A DNA stretch of 19,238 bases from positions 1 through 19,238 of the forward strand of contig AQSL01000111.1 in the NCBI GenBank assembly GCA_000403035.1, read 5' to 3'. Shown in pieces: positions 7,975-14,540 of this stretch. The position numbers and the translations under genes are program-made. The stretch comes from Candidatus Latescibacter anaerobius SCGC AAA252-E07. Lineage in GTDB: Bacteria > Latescibacterota > Latescibacteria > Latescibacterales > Latescibacteraceae. The notes beneath the pieces were generated by a model that did not search any database, was not told the origin of the DNA, and worked only from the letters and a program-made list of their open reading frames with translations. Every line of letters begins with the position of its first letter. Positions within the stretch are counted from its first letter, which is position 1.

Positions 7975-8034
7975 ACATAACGTTAAAGCTCAGCAGCGCC
8001 GCTTGTAGGCGTCCGCTGGAGCGATTGGTTAGGT
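7975..8034 (-). other. Integron attC recombination site (59-base element)
   Basis: Read on the minus strand, this 60-bp site has R'' ACCTAAC (8034-8028), a short unpaired spacer, L'' GCTCCAGC (8022-8015), a variable stem (GGACGCC...GGCG region, 4-bp CGCC/GGCG stem), L' GCTGAGC (7994-7988), a second unpaired spacer and R' GTTATGT (7981-7975). L'' and L' pair except for one extra C in L'', corresponding to the extrahelical base that orients attC folding. The stop codon of the acetyltransferase gene lies inside R'', typical of cassettes. R' differs from GTTRRRY at one position. Confidence 0.8.
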
Positions 8035-8540
8035 GAGTACTTTTGCGTACACATAGCAATCAACGTACTCACCAAACAGCAGCAGTTTCTTCCTGGCAAT
8101 CCCCTCTTTCTTATAACCTGCTTTGATCGCTACTCTCTGGCTCGAGATGTTCTTCTTGACCATCAGGTTCTCGATGCGCTTGATTCCCATTGAGGTAAGT
8201 GCAATCTGCTCAAGAAGAAAAACAGCATTGGTGGCGATCCCCTTGTTCCAGTAGGATTCATCCACGAAGTACCCAATCTCACCAATATAGGGGCGTTGCT
8301 GATCGACTGCGAGACCAATAGCCCCTACTACCTTATCCCGATAGATAATCGAATAATTGAATGATGTCTTCTTCTTTCGGCCTTGAATACTCTGTCGCAA
8401 GAACCTCTTTTCTTCTTCAATGCTCTTAGGTCTAGCAGGAAAATAGAGAAAATTCGGATTATTGAGAATCTCCACAAATCTCTTGGCATCTGAAACCTGT
8501 TGATATCGAAGTATAATCGGGATTGTCATTCTTCACCTAA
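7981..8540 (-). mobile_element. Integron gene cassette carrying a GNAT acetyltransferase
   Basis: The cassette is bounded on the minus strand by G/TTAGGT at 8541-8535, a perfect GTTRRRY core site, and by the recombination point in the attC at 7981/7980. The acetyltransferase start codon is only 5 nt after the core site and its stop is inside the attC, giving the compact 560-bp layout of a typical cassette. No integron integrase or attI is recognisable nearby, so this would be a cassette without its integrase (CALIN-like) or one inserted at a secondary site. Confidence 0.7.
8029..8529 (-). CDS. GNAT-family N-acetyltransferase (RimJ/RimL type)
   Basis: This 166-aa single-domain protein has the GNAT fold of the RimJ/RimL-like group, which transfer acetyl from acetyl-CoA to an amine. 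Visible signatures are IGEIGYFVDESYWNKGIATNAV (about 83-104), with the acetyl-CoA loop WNKGIA, and NISSQRVAIKAGYKKEG (about 127-143). The substrate is unknown: ribosomal protein N-termini, an antibiotic or a small amine are all possible. Its stop codon overlaps the R'' box of the adjacent attC and its start follows a core site, so it is the gene of an integron cassette, a setting where GNAT genes are frequent. No strong ribosome binding site is present beyond GGTGAAG. Confidence 0.85.
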   Translation of the reverse strand: MTIPIILRYQQVSDAKRFVEILNNPNFLYFPARPKSIEEEKRFLRQSIQGRKKKTSFNYSIIYRDKVVGAIGLAVDQQRPYIGEIGYFVDESYWNKGIATNAVFLLEQIALTSMGIKRIENLMVKKNISSQRVAIKAGYKKEGIARKKLLLFGEYVDCYVYAKVLT

Positions 8541-8793
8541 CTATGGTTTATAAAGAATTTCTCCAAGAACCCATATACAGCAAATATAATCTATACAAAA
8601 CCCCCTCCAAACACAATTCAGCCGAAAAAAACTCACATAAAAATGTCTGCGCCATCTCTTTTTCAAAAACAGAATATGGCTTTATTGCAATATCATTTTA
8701 TATACACAATTGTCAATGTGTTTTTATCTATTAGTTCATTGAAGGTATGCAAAATAACGGAGATAAGATACGCGGATTTATAATAGTTACATA

Positions 8794-9390
8794 TCACGCT
8801 TTTGAAGGTTTCCCCCGGAACATGTACCTGAACCATGAATACAGGGTAAACACAACAGCTATCGATAGAAGCCCGTTGAAGAACAGCCGGTACCTTTCTA
8901 TATCGATCCATTGACCGTTATAATCAGGTAAGAAATCCATAATTATTATTCGAACACCGGTAAAAACGATAGTGGTTATGACAACGGTGAGCTGTATGGT
9001 GGTTTTAAGTTTGGCGTCTTTGGAAGTTTTCAGCTCTTTCCCCTGTGATAGAGCAATTAACCTCATCAGGGTTACCCACACATCCCGTAAGATAATTATC
9101 CCAACGAGCCATATATTGACGAGGCCCATCACCCAGAACTGGACAAGCGCCCCGACAACAAGAAACTTATCGGCAAGCGGATCCATGAACTTTCCGAGTT
9201 TCGTTATTTCTTTACGGCTTCGTGCGAGTCTACCGTCGTATAAATCGGTAACCGCGGCAATGACAAAAACAATGAGAGCAAGAATCACTGTTAACCATGT
9301 TTTCCCGGCAAAAAGCCAGAGATACAGCGGTACGAGTAAAATCCTTACCAGTGTCAGAATATTAGCCGCAGTAAACGGGTTTGTTTTCAT
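8794..9390 (-). CDS. pgsA: CDP-diacylglycerol-glycerol-3-phosphate 3-phosphatidyltransferase
   Basis: This 198-aa inner-membrane enzyme makes phosphatidylglycerophosphate, the precursor of phosphatidylglycerol and cardiolipin, from CDP-diacylglycerol and glycerol-3-phosphate. The complete CDP-alcohol phosphotransferase signature DxxDGxxARx8GxxxDxxxD is present (D49, D52, G53, A56, R57, G66, D70, D74). The N-terminus NPFTAANILTLVRILLVPLYL is typical of PgsA, and several membrane segments follow. It lies downstream of recR in the same orientation, separated by dispersed repeat copy 2. The ribosome binding site is weak, but the start fits the family. Confidence 0.9.
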   Translation of the reverse strand: MKTNPFTAANILTLVRILLVPLYLWLFAGKTWLTVILALIVFVIAAVTDLYDGRLARSRKEITKLGKFMDPLADKFLVVGALVQFWVMGLVNIWLVGIIILRDVWVTLMRLIALSQGKELKTSKDAKLKTTIQLTVVITTIVFTGVRIIIMDFLPDYNGQWIDIERYRLFFNGLLSIAVVFTLYSWFRYMFRGKPSKA

Positions 9391-9410
9391 ATCATGGTAC
9401 GTTTCTGTAA

Positions 9411-9557
9411 TAGGGTTAAAAGTCTGGTGAAAAACTATCAGGTTCAGGATTTAAGCTGTCAAGGGTCAGCGCGAAGCGTTGATTTACATGCCCTTGATAG
9501 CAAAAAACAATATATATTTCATTACAGGGTGCGTGAAAAAGGACTTTTTCACCGCCC
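9411..9557 (+). repeat. Dispersed repeat copy 2, between recR and pgsA
   Basis: It shares with copy 1 the left module TCTGGTGA...AAACT...TTCAGGAT, the arm GCTGTCAAGGG (9455-9465), the opposite arm CCCTTGATAGC (9491-9501), an ATATATTTCATTACAGGG segment, and an 8-bp palindrome GTGAAAAA/TTTTTCAC (9533-9540/9545-9552) ending CGCCCTC. The centre is much shorter than in copy 1. It starts just past the recR stop codon, so the palindrome with its T-run could serve as a recR terminator on the minus strand. Confidence 0.65.
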
Positions 9558-9559
9558 TC

Positions 9560-10171
9560 TTAAAAGTCCTGATCCTTCATCATATCAAGCCGTCCCTCGA
9601 GCGATCTCGCCAGAGTAACCTTGTCCGCCAGTTCTAAATCGCCGCCGACCGGCAGCCCGCGCGCTATACGTGACACCCTCACTTCCGATTTTGCCAGCCG
9701 GCTCGCAATGTAGGTTGCTGTCGCTTCTCCTTCCACTGTGGGATTGGTGGCAACAATCACTTCCTTAACCGAATCGTCGATTCTTTTCTCGAGCTCGGCG
9801 AAATGAAGCTCATCAGGGCCGATATTGTCAAGGGGTGAAAGGGCGCCGCCCAGCACATGATACACTCCATGGTATACTCCGGCTTTTTCAAGTGCATTCA
9901 CATCGGAAGGATTCTCTACTACACAAATGACAGCTCTGTCGCGTTTGGGATCGGAACATATCGGACAGGGGTCAACCTCGGTTAAATTATAACACGAGGA
10001 ACAATAAGTGACTCTGGTCTTTACCTCCTCGATCGCCTTCGCGAGCGACATGGCTTCCTCACGGTCCATTTTCATGATGAAAAATGCAAGTCTCTGGGCG
10101 GTCTTCTGGCCTATCCCGGGCAAATACGTGAGCTTCTGTATGAGCGAATCAAAAACACCGTTTTTCTGCAT
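9560..10171 (-). CDS. recR: Recombination mediator protein RecR
   Basis: Starting at 10171 (MQKNGVFDSLIQKL), this is a 203-aa protein, the usual RecR length. RecR acts with RecO and RecF to load RecA on gapped DNA. Domains in order are a helix-hairpin-helix LPGIGQKTAQRLAFF (17-31), a four-cysteine zinc motif (C57, C60, C69, C72), a Toprim domain with ENPSD at 86-90 and NPTVEGEATA, and a C-terminal RGLPVGGDLE segment. The frame is open further upstream to 10270, but that region overlaps ybaB. The chosen start follows the ybaB stop by 4 nt, indicating translational coupling in a dnaX-ybaB-recR operon. Confidence 0.93.
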   Translation of the reverse strand: MQKNGVFDSLIQKLTYLPGIGQKTAQRLAFFIMKMDREEAMSLAKAIEEVKTRVTYCSSCYNLTEVDPCPICSDPKRDRAVICVVENPSDVNALEKAGVYHGVYHVLGGALSPLDNIGPDELHFAELEKRIDDSVKEVIVATNPTVEGEATATYIASRLAKSEVRVSRIARGLPVGGDLELADKVTLARSLEGRLDMMKDQDF

Positions 10172-10175
10172 AATT

Positions 10176-10502
10176 TCAGCCAAGCCCCGGGATGTTGAGG
10201 TTGCCGAGGTTTCCGGGTAAAAATTTCCCCATTTCCTCTTCCAGCATACTCCTCGAGTTATCAATGGCATTATTTACAGCCGCCAGAACCAGATCCTCGA
10301 GAAGTTCTATATCCTCAGGATCTACAACTTCCGGTTCAATCTTGACATCGAGTATTTCCTGACGGCCGTTCGCGGTAACTATTACCATGCCACCGCCGGA
10401 GGAACCCTCGATTGTTTTTTTTGCCATTTCTTCCTGGATTTCAAGCATTTGTTTCTGAAGCTTTTGTGCCTGCTTCATCATGTCGCCGAAACCTTTCGCC
10501 AT
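10176..10502 (-). CDS. ybaB: YbaB/EbfC family nucleoid-associated protein
   Basis: Starting at 10502 (MAKGFGDMMKQAQKLQKQM), this is a 108-aa protein, the normal YbaB/EbfC length. Family members are small dimeric DNA-binding proteins of uncertain exact role, nearly always encoded between dnaX and recR. The N-terminal helix rich in Met, Gln and Lys and the segment GGGMVIVTANGRQEILDVKI are characteristic. The start at 10502 lies 4 nt after the dnaX stop codon; the GGGGG of the dnaX/ybaB junction region provides the ribosome binding site. An open extension upstream overlaps dnaX and is not needed. Confidence 0.92.
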   Translation of the reverse strand: MAKGFGDMMKQAQKLQKQMLEIQEEMAKKTIEGSSGGGMVIVTANGRQEILDVKIEPEVVDPEDIELLEDLVLAAVNNAIDNSRSMLEEEMGKFLPGNLGNLNIPGLG

Positions 10503-10506
10503 ACTA

Positions 10507-12147
10507 TTATTCCCCCCCAGTTTTTTTAATTTCACCATCAAATGTTTCAATAATCGTACCGATAATCGGTTCACGTTCTATGAGATCATCCAGTTCGTTA
10601 TTCCTTTTTTTTTTGCCTTTTAACTGTTGTACCGAATGTTTCACCTGTATATCTGTTCCCAGGATTCTACCGATTATTTTCTCTATAACGTCAACTCCCG
10701 ATTCAAGCGTTTTCAGATGGAAATCATCCTCGTTGTTCAAACGTATCGTCAGCACATCGTTTTCGAACGATTCCGGAACAGCCAATGAAAGCGATGGGCC
10801 TATATGCGGTTTCACCATGCCTACCCTTGCAACAATCTCGTTCCATGCCTTCGAAATTGATGTGATATCGGGCGATACAGTCAGGCGTTCGGCATCTTCA
10901 GCCGAAACAGCCGTATCCTCATGTACCGCTTCTTTCGTTTTCGGCGCTGCGGGAATCACAGGCGGTTCATTTCCGACTGCGGAAGGCACAACGCTCTTTT
11001 TTGCAGCCTCCGTGAGGCTTTTCCCGCCCATTCTTTCAAGCAACTCATTGAGTTGGACTGTCGTTTCCATGGTCGCCATACGGGTAAGGGCAACCTCAAT
11101 CCGGAGCACCGGCATAACAGCATAGGAAAGCGATGTCTCAACATCAACGATAAAACCTATCATACGGATTATGTCATTCTGTTCAAACCATCCGGATTGT
11201 TCCCTGATCCTTGTTTTCATGTCCTCGGAAAGCATTACATGCTCCAGACCGCCATCAAACCGTGCATACAGAATATCCCTGAGGTGGCCGAGCAAACTTT
11301 CCACAAACTCTTTTAAGTCGCCTCCCTCATCGTAGTATGCGTTGAACAGTTCTACAGTGCCCCGCGTATCATTCCCATGACACCGCTCCATAATCCTAAA
11401 AAAAACGTCTCTCTCTGCAATACCGAGAACCTCGTTCACGTCAGAAACGGTGATCTGTGCGCCGCGCGAGGCCTTGAGCTGTTCAAGGATACTCTCCGCA
11501 TCACGCATAGCCCCGGTAGCGCGCCGGGCGATAAGCATTATCGATGCCTCATCGATCCCGATGCCGTCCTTATCAGCTATCTTTTTCAGTTTGCCGGCAA
11601 TGTCATGGACCGACAAACGGTGAAAATCATACCGCTGGCACCGTGAAAGAATGGTTGCCGGAATTTTGTGAGGCTCGGTGGTGGCAAAAACAAATATCAC
11701 GTTCGGCGGCGGTTCCTCGAGTGTTTTCAAAAGCGCATTAAACGCCGGCGTAGACAGCATGTGCACTTCATCGATAATATACATCTTATATCTGCACCGG
11801 CTCGAATGATAGGCGACATTCGAAATCAAGTTCCTCACATCTTCCACTGAATTATTGGATGCGCCGTCGAGTTCCTGAATATCCATCGAGTTTCCGGTTT
11901 GAATATCGGTGCAGATCGAACAGTCATTGCAGGGTTCTTCCGAGGGACCGTGCTCGCAGTTGAGAGACTTTGCAAATATTCTCGCAACCGTGGTTTTCCC
12001 CACACCTCTCGGCCCGCTGAAAAGGTAAGCATGACCGACCTGATTACTCGCAATAGCACTTTGCAGCGTTTTGGTCACATGATTCTGGCCGATTACTTCC
12101 CGGAAAAACTGGGGACGCCATTTTCGTGCTGTTACAATGTAGGACAT
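10507..12147 (-). CDS. dnaX: DNA polymerase III subunits gamma and tau
   Basis: This 546-aa clamp-loader ATPase starts MSYIVTARKWRPQFF, the standard family N-terminus. It shows the Walker A GPRGVGKT (45-52), a zinc-binding cysteine set (C64, C73, C76, C79), the Walker B DEVH (126-129), the sensor segment FATTEPHKI and the SRC motif with the arginine finger (168-170). The C-terminal part carries a tau-like tail with EREPIIGTIIETFDGEI near the end. A TTG 18 nt upstream is in frame but has no better ribosome binding site. Codons 511-514 contain an A10 run on the coding strand (10605-10614) where slippage could give a shorter product. It heads the dnaX-ybaB-recR operon, downstream of the SRP RNA gene. 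Confidence 0.95.
   Translation of the reverse strand: MSYIVTARKWRPQFFREVIGQNHVTKTLQSAIASNQVGHAYLFSGPRGVGKTTVARIFAKSLNCEHGPSEEPCNDCSICTDIQTGNSMDIQELDGASNNSVEDVRNLISNVAYHSSRCRYKMYIIDEVHMLSTPAFNALLKTLEEPPPNVIFVFATTEPHKIPATILSRCQRYDFHRLSVHDIAGKLKKIADKDGIGIDEASIMLIARRATGAMRDAESILEQLKASRGAQITVSDVNEVLGIAERDVFFRIMERCHGNDTRGTVELFNAYYDEGGDLKEFVESLLGHLRDILYARFDGGLEHVMLSEDMKTRIREQSGWFEQNDIIRMIGFIVDVETSLSYAVMPVLRIEVALTRMATMETTVQLNELLERMGGKSLTEAAKKSVVPSAVGNEPPVIPAAPKTKEAVHEDTAVSAEDAERLTVSPDITSISKAWNEIVARVGMVKPHIGPSLSLAVPESFENDVLTIRLNNEDDFHLKTLESGVDVIEKIIGRILGTDIQVKHSVQQLKGKKKRNNELDDLIEREPIIGTIIETFDGEIKKTGGE
10605..10614 (-). other. A10 homopolymer in dnaX, candidate slippage site
   Basis: The coding strand reads GGC, then ten A residues, then GGAATAAC. 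If one A is added (or the ribosome slips back one), the next codons read AAG GAA TAA, giving immediate termination about 30 residues before the normal end. dnaX genes in Thermus and Enterobacteria use A-runs to make two products, though normally nearer the middle of the gene. Whether slippage occurs here is untested. Confidence 0.35.
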
Positions 12148-12191
12148 AGGAATCAGTAGTTTCAAAAGGTTAATTCAACAGGCAACGTATA

Positions 12192-12262
12192 GAGGCGGTA
12201 AAAAAGTCTTTTCACACCCCCTTGTATGAAATATATGACCGTTGAGCTGTCAAGAGCAAGAC
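12192..12262 (-). repeat. Dispersed repeat copy 3 (right module), between the SRP RNA gene and dnaX
   Basis: Reverse-complemented, this reads CTTGACAGC, then GGTCATATATTTCATACA, GGGGGTGTGAAAAGAC and TTTTTTACCGCCTC. It matches the right modules of copies 1 and 2. The terminal palindrome is imperfect here (GGTAAAAAA against TTTTCACACC). The left module is not clearly present. Its place between the SRP RNA and dnaX suggests a role in separating transcripts, or simply insertion into a tolerant spacer. Confidence 0.6.
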
Positions 12263-12314
12263 AAGCCGGCTTTCTCGTATGACAGATAATTGCCAGACAT
12301 TTATCCAATAATCA

Positions 12315-12586
12315 GGCCGTGCACCCAATCCCGACTCAATACCCCAGAGATCCGCTGAGCACCGGACTCAAGCCAGGTTTTCCAGCGGCACACAGAACAG
12401 CATTTCCTACCGCTGCTATCTTCCGATCCTGACGGGGTTTGGAAACCGCCTGTTGCGCGGGTCCCGACTCTCAACATTCGATACTGAGTTTCAACTTTGG
12501 ACTATAGAAGCCTCGATTGGGAATTAAACCCCGCTATAGCGGATTGCGGGTTACAGGGCACCGCTAACTCCCCGTCTAGCACGGCC
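12315..12586 (-). ncRNA. ffs: Signal recognition particle RNA, large bacterial type with Alu domain
   Basis: The transcript is about 272 nt. Its ends GGCCGUGC (12586-12579) and GCACGGCC (12322-12315) pair perfectly to close helix 5. The 5' Alu domain shows the conserved GUUAGCGGUGCCCUGUA and CCGCAAUCCGCUAUAGC segments. The S-domain helix 8 reads CAGGAUCGGAAGAUAGCAGC (around 12412-12432), with the GGAA tetraloop and the asymmetric loop recognised by Ffh; compared with E. coli, two stem pairs changed on both sides, keeping pairing. It lies upstream of dnaX in the same direction, as in Bacillus (scr-dnaX). The ends are estimated from pairing. Confidence 0.93.
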
Positions 12587-12936
12587 TTAATTTCAATGAT
12601 TGCGTTGAGCGGTATCGATCCGCCCACTTCAACCTTCCGGGGGATGCACCACACGATCTATTAAACTCACGTAAACCGTTGTCATTCAACGTAAAAATGC
12701 GTGATCACATAATCCACATCAGGGTAACAAGATGGTAAAATTTTACATAAATGTCAAGAAATAACATGAACGCTTTCGCAAACGGGGACAGAAGAAACAA
12801 TTCCGTACATTGAAATTATTTCATGCGAATTCACATTTTTTTATCATTGTCAGTTTTGTTTATAACTCTGTATAGTATTTTAAGGAGTTCCCGGAACGTT
12901 GCAATCGAACCTTTCTTCTCATTTCAATAAATACCA
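12587..12936. other. Gap upstream of the SRP RNA gene
   Basis: No gene is visible between the SRP RNA and the sugar isomerase-like gene. Just upstream of the RNA (minus strand) a hairpin GTTGA...GCGG / CCGC-TCAAC (12633-12604) may belong to a precursor leader. A TTGACA box (12757-12752, minus strand) has only a weak -10 (CATCTT, 12734-12729) at 17 nt, so the SRP promoter remains unassigned. Confidence 0.45.
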
Positions 12937-14019
12937 TCATGCCTGACCGTAAAATTTCACACCAACTTTTGCCGCGGTTTCATCGATGTACTTTTTAGCG
13001 ATGTCATATTCTTCATAGGGAAGATGTTCGATCAAAAGCGTTCGCGGATACCGCAAACGGCTCAGTTCCACCAGATACAGTTCATAATCGAGCAAACCTT
13101 TCCCTGCGGCGACCTCGGTGATATACGCCGACATTTTGTTGGGAAGCACATAAGTATCTTTCGCGTGTGCGGCGATAATGTTTTCGCCTAACAACTCGAA
13201 ACACTCCTGTATGAGCTCGGTTGTCCTGAAATAGTTCCCGAGGTAGATCATATTGATCGGGTCGAGCAGTACTTTGCACCGTGGATCGCCAACGTCTTCC
13301 ATGAGTTGTTTATGTGCTTTCGGGTTGTTCATGGCGGTCATATTGACTGCCTCGATACCGAGTTCCACGTTCATACCGGAAGTAGCATCGAGTATTTCCT
13401 TTATCGATGCGACCCCGTCCTTCCATGTTTCCCATGTCCAATTATCGGGGTGAGGAGCAACCGCGCTTTCCGTACTCCGCGTTCCCAAGTGTGTGGTAAC
13501 CATCGGGCATCCGACACGTTCTGCGGCTTCGCACTGCTCGATAACATGGCGAATGCTTTTCTTCCGCTCCTCGATATCCGGGTGGATATTGAAAACCACT
13601 GTATGAACATCGAAATACAGGACATCATACGTTTGAAGGGCATGTTTCAATTCGGTTATTTCCGATTCGGAGGCATCGAGCCAGGGATTCCGTTTCCCCA
13701 ACGGGGTGTGGGAATTACCGGCGGTGAAACCGTAATCACGGACCCGTTGAACCATTTCGGTAATACTTATTTTTTCCGGATAGTCAAGCGTGCAATCACG
13801 CCGCCATGATCCCAGACGAATGGGTGTGGGGCCTGGTGTCAGATCGCGTTTGACATTCGGGTCCGGGCTCCAGGGTGTAAGAAACGGCGGATGCACCGGT
13901 TTCGATGCAGGGGATTCTGTTTCCTGCACGGGCTGAGAACAGCCGTTTGTGAACAGCATTCCAGCCGCCGCACTTCCTGTAGCGATGGCTGCCCGTCGAG
14001 ACATTGATGGAGACGCCAT
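12937..14019 (-). CDS. Tat-exported sugar phosphate isomerase/epimerase-like TIM-barrel protein, probable lipoprotein
   Basis: Starting at 14019, with AAGGAG 7 nt upstream, this is a 360-aa protein of the xylose isomerase-like TIM-barrel (AP endonuclease family 2) superfamily. Candidate metal ligands are E223 (GIEAVNM), D253 (LLDPINM), H285 (AAHAKDT) and E331 (LLIEHLP), the usual Glu-Asp-His-Glu set; H177 is also conserved in type. The N-terminus MSRRAAIATGSAAAGMLFTNGC has a twin-arginine motif (R8-R9) followed by a Cys at 27 in a lipobox-like context, so it is probably a Tat-exported lipoprotein. The substrate is unknown; many relatives are annotated as sugar epimerases or isomerases. The frame is open upstream to 14100, but the ribosome binding site decides the start. 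Confidence 0.8.
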   Translation of the reverse strand: MASPSMSRRAAIATGSAAAGMLFTNGCSQPVQETESPASKPVHPPFLTPWSPDPNVKRDLTPGPTPIRLGSWRRDCTLDYPEKISITEMVQRVRDYGFTAGNSHTPLGKRNPWLDASESEITELKHALQTYDVLYFDVHTVVFNIHPDIEERKKSIRHVIEQCEAAERVGCPMVTTHLGTRSTESAVAPHPDNWTWETWKDGVASIKEILDATSGMNVELGIEAVNMTAMNNPKAHKQLMEDVGDPRCKVLLDPINMIYLGNYFRTTELIQECFELLGENIIAAHAKDTYVLPNKMSAYITEVAAGKGLLDYELYLVELSRLRYPRTLLIEHLPYEEYDIAKKYIDETAAKVGVKFYGQA

Positions 14020-14031
14020 GATAGACTCCTT
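14013..14031 (-). promoter_or_regulatory. Ribosome binding site deciding the start of the sugar isomerase-like gene
   Basis: On the minus strand AAGGAG is followed 7 nt later by the ATG at 14019. This start places the twin-arginine motif at residues 8-9, as expected, whereas the longer frame adds 27 residues without a signal-like character. Confidence 0.75.
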
Positions 14032-14540
14032 TGCAAGTTTGGATGACATGAACGTGATCTCATTATGTTTAATAGATAATAGCCCTGCCGGACGATTCAT
14101 ACAAGCAGTTTATAAAGAAATAAAAAAAATTTTTCTTCTGAAATAGTACCGCAATAACGTCTCCTGTCGCCAATGAGAAACACGTATTCATTGCTCAAGG
14201 TAAAAAAAGCGGCGTTTTACCTGCGAAAAGCATCTCAATTGCTCAATTCGAAACAGTTCATGACAATTTTGCCGGAAACTACTGTGTCGTCCTGAGGCAT
14301 ATCTTCACGAGCATCAGCAAAACGGCGGTATCGGCTGAGTCTTTTTTTTTTAAAAAAGAGAGAAAAAAGAAAGCCGGTTCAAAAGAGCTTATTGATACAA
14401 TTGATTATTTTAATATCTTAAAATATTGATTGAAATTGAAGAGAAAAAACTTATATTGAGTATGAATGAAGATTTGAATAGTTAAGAAAGTTTTAAATTA
14501 ATAATTATAGATAAATAATCAAATTTGAAAGTAAGATAAT
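14020..14540. other. Gap holding an acr3 remnant and the left edge of an AT-rich island
   Basis: From 14020 to about 14278 I see nothing beyond the upstream region of the isomerase-like gene. An acr3 3'-end remnant lies at 14279-14332. Base composition then changes abruptly to very AT-rich, starting at a T-run/A-run boundary (about 14341-14358), and stays so through the nuclease-like gene. Confidence 0.55.
14279..14332 (-). pseudogene. Remnant of the 3' end of an ACR3 arsenite permease gene (copy A)
   Basis: The minus strand encodes TAVLLMLVKICLRTTQ and then TAG, matching the last residues of ACR3 permeases, which usually end in LMLV(K/R)ICLRT..WF. The tryptophan codon has become TAG (14281-14279). 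At the DNA level about 42 nt differ at only 4 positions from the remnant at 16751-16801. No upstream acr3 coding sequence is present; the AT-rich island begins instead. Confidence 0.6.

Larger units (their letters stand above)
6800..7980 (-). mobile_element. Probable integron gene cassette with two ICMT-like genes
   Basis: Read on the minus strand, this segment begins at the recombination point of the upstream attC (G at 7981, TTATGT at 7980-7975). It carries two small membrane methyltransferase-like genes and ends in an attC-like half-site whose R'' overlaps the last stop codon. Two genes in one cassette are less common than one, and no attC separates them (35 bp between). Without a complete attC at the far end the assignment remains tentative. 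Confidence 0.4.

Noticed and set aside
7931..8059. N-terminal extension of the first ICMT-like protein (43 extra residues)
   Set aside because: It is the translation of the attC site and spacer; a better start with AGGGAAG upstream is at 7930.
8543..8734. 63-codon plus-strand open frame between the cassette and pgsA
   Set aside because: It is low in information, starts inside the cassette edge and has no ribosome binding site; the 250-bp gap shows nothing else.
10172..10270. N-terminal extension of RecR
   Set aside because: It overlaps ybaB, and RecR proteins begin close to the residue encoded at 10171.
10503..10574. N-terminal extension of YbaB
   Set aside because: It overlaps the dnaX 3' end, and the family starts at MAKGFGDMM.
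12148..12165. TTG start for dnaX six codons upstream
   Set aside because: There is no ribosome binding site advantage, and the family N-terminus begins MSYxVxARKWRP.
12752..12757. Promoter of the SRP RNA at TTGACA (minus strand)
   Set aside because: The -10 at correct spacing is poor and the distance to the RNA 5' end (about 140 nt) is long; not assigned.
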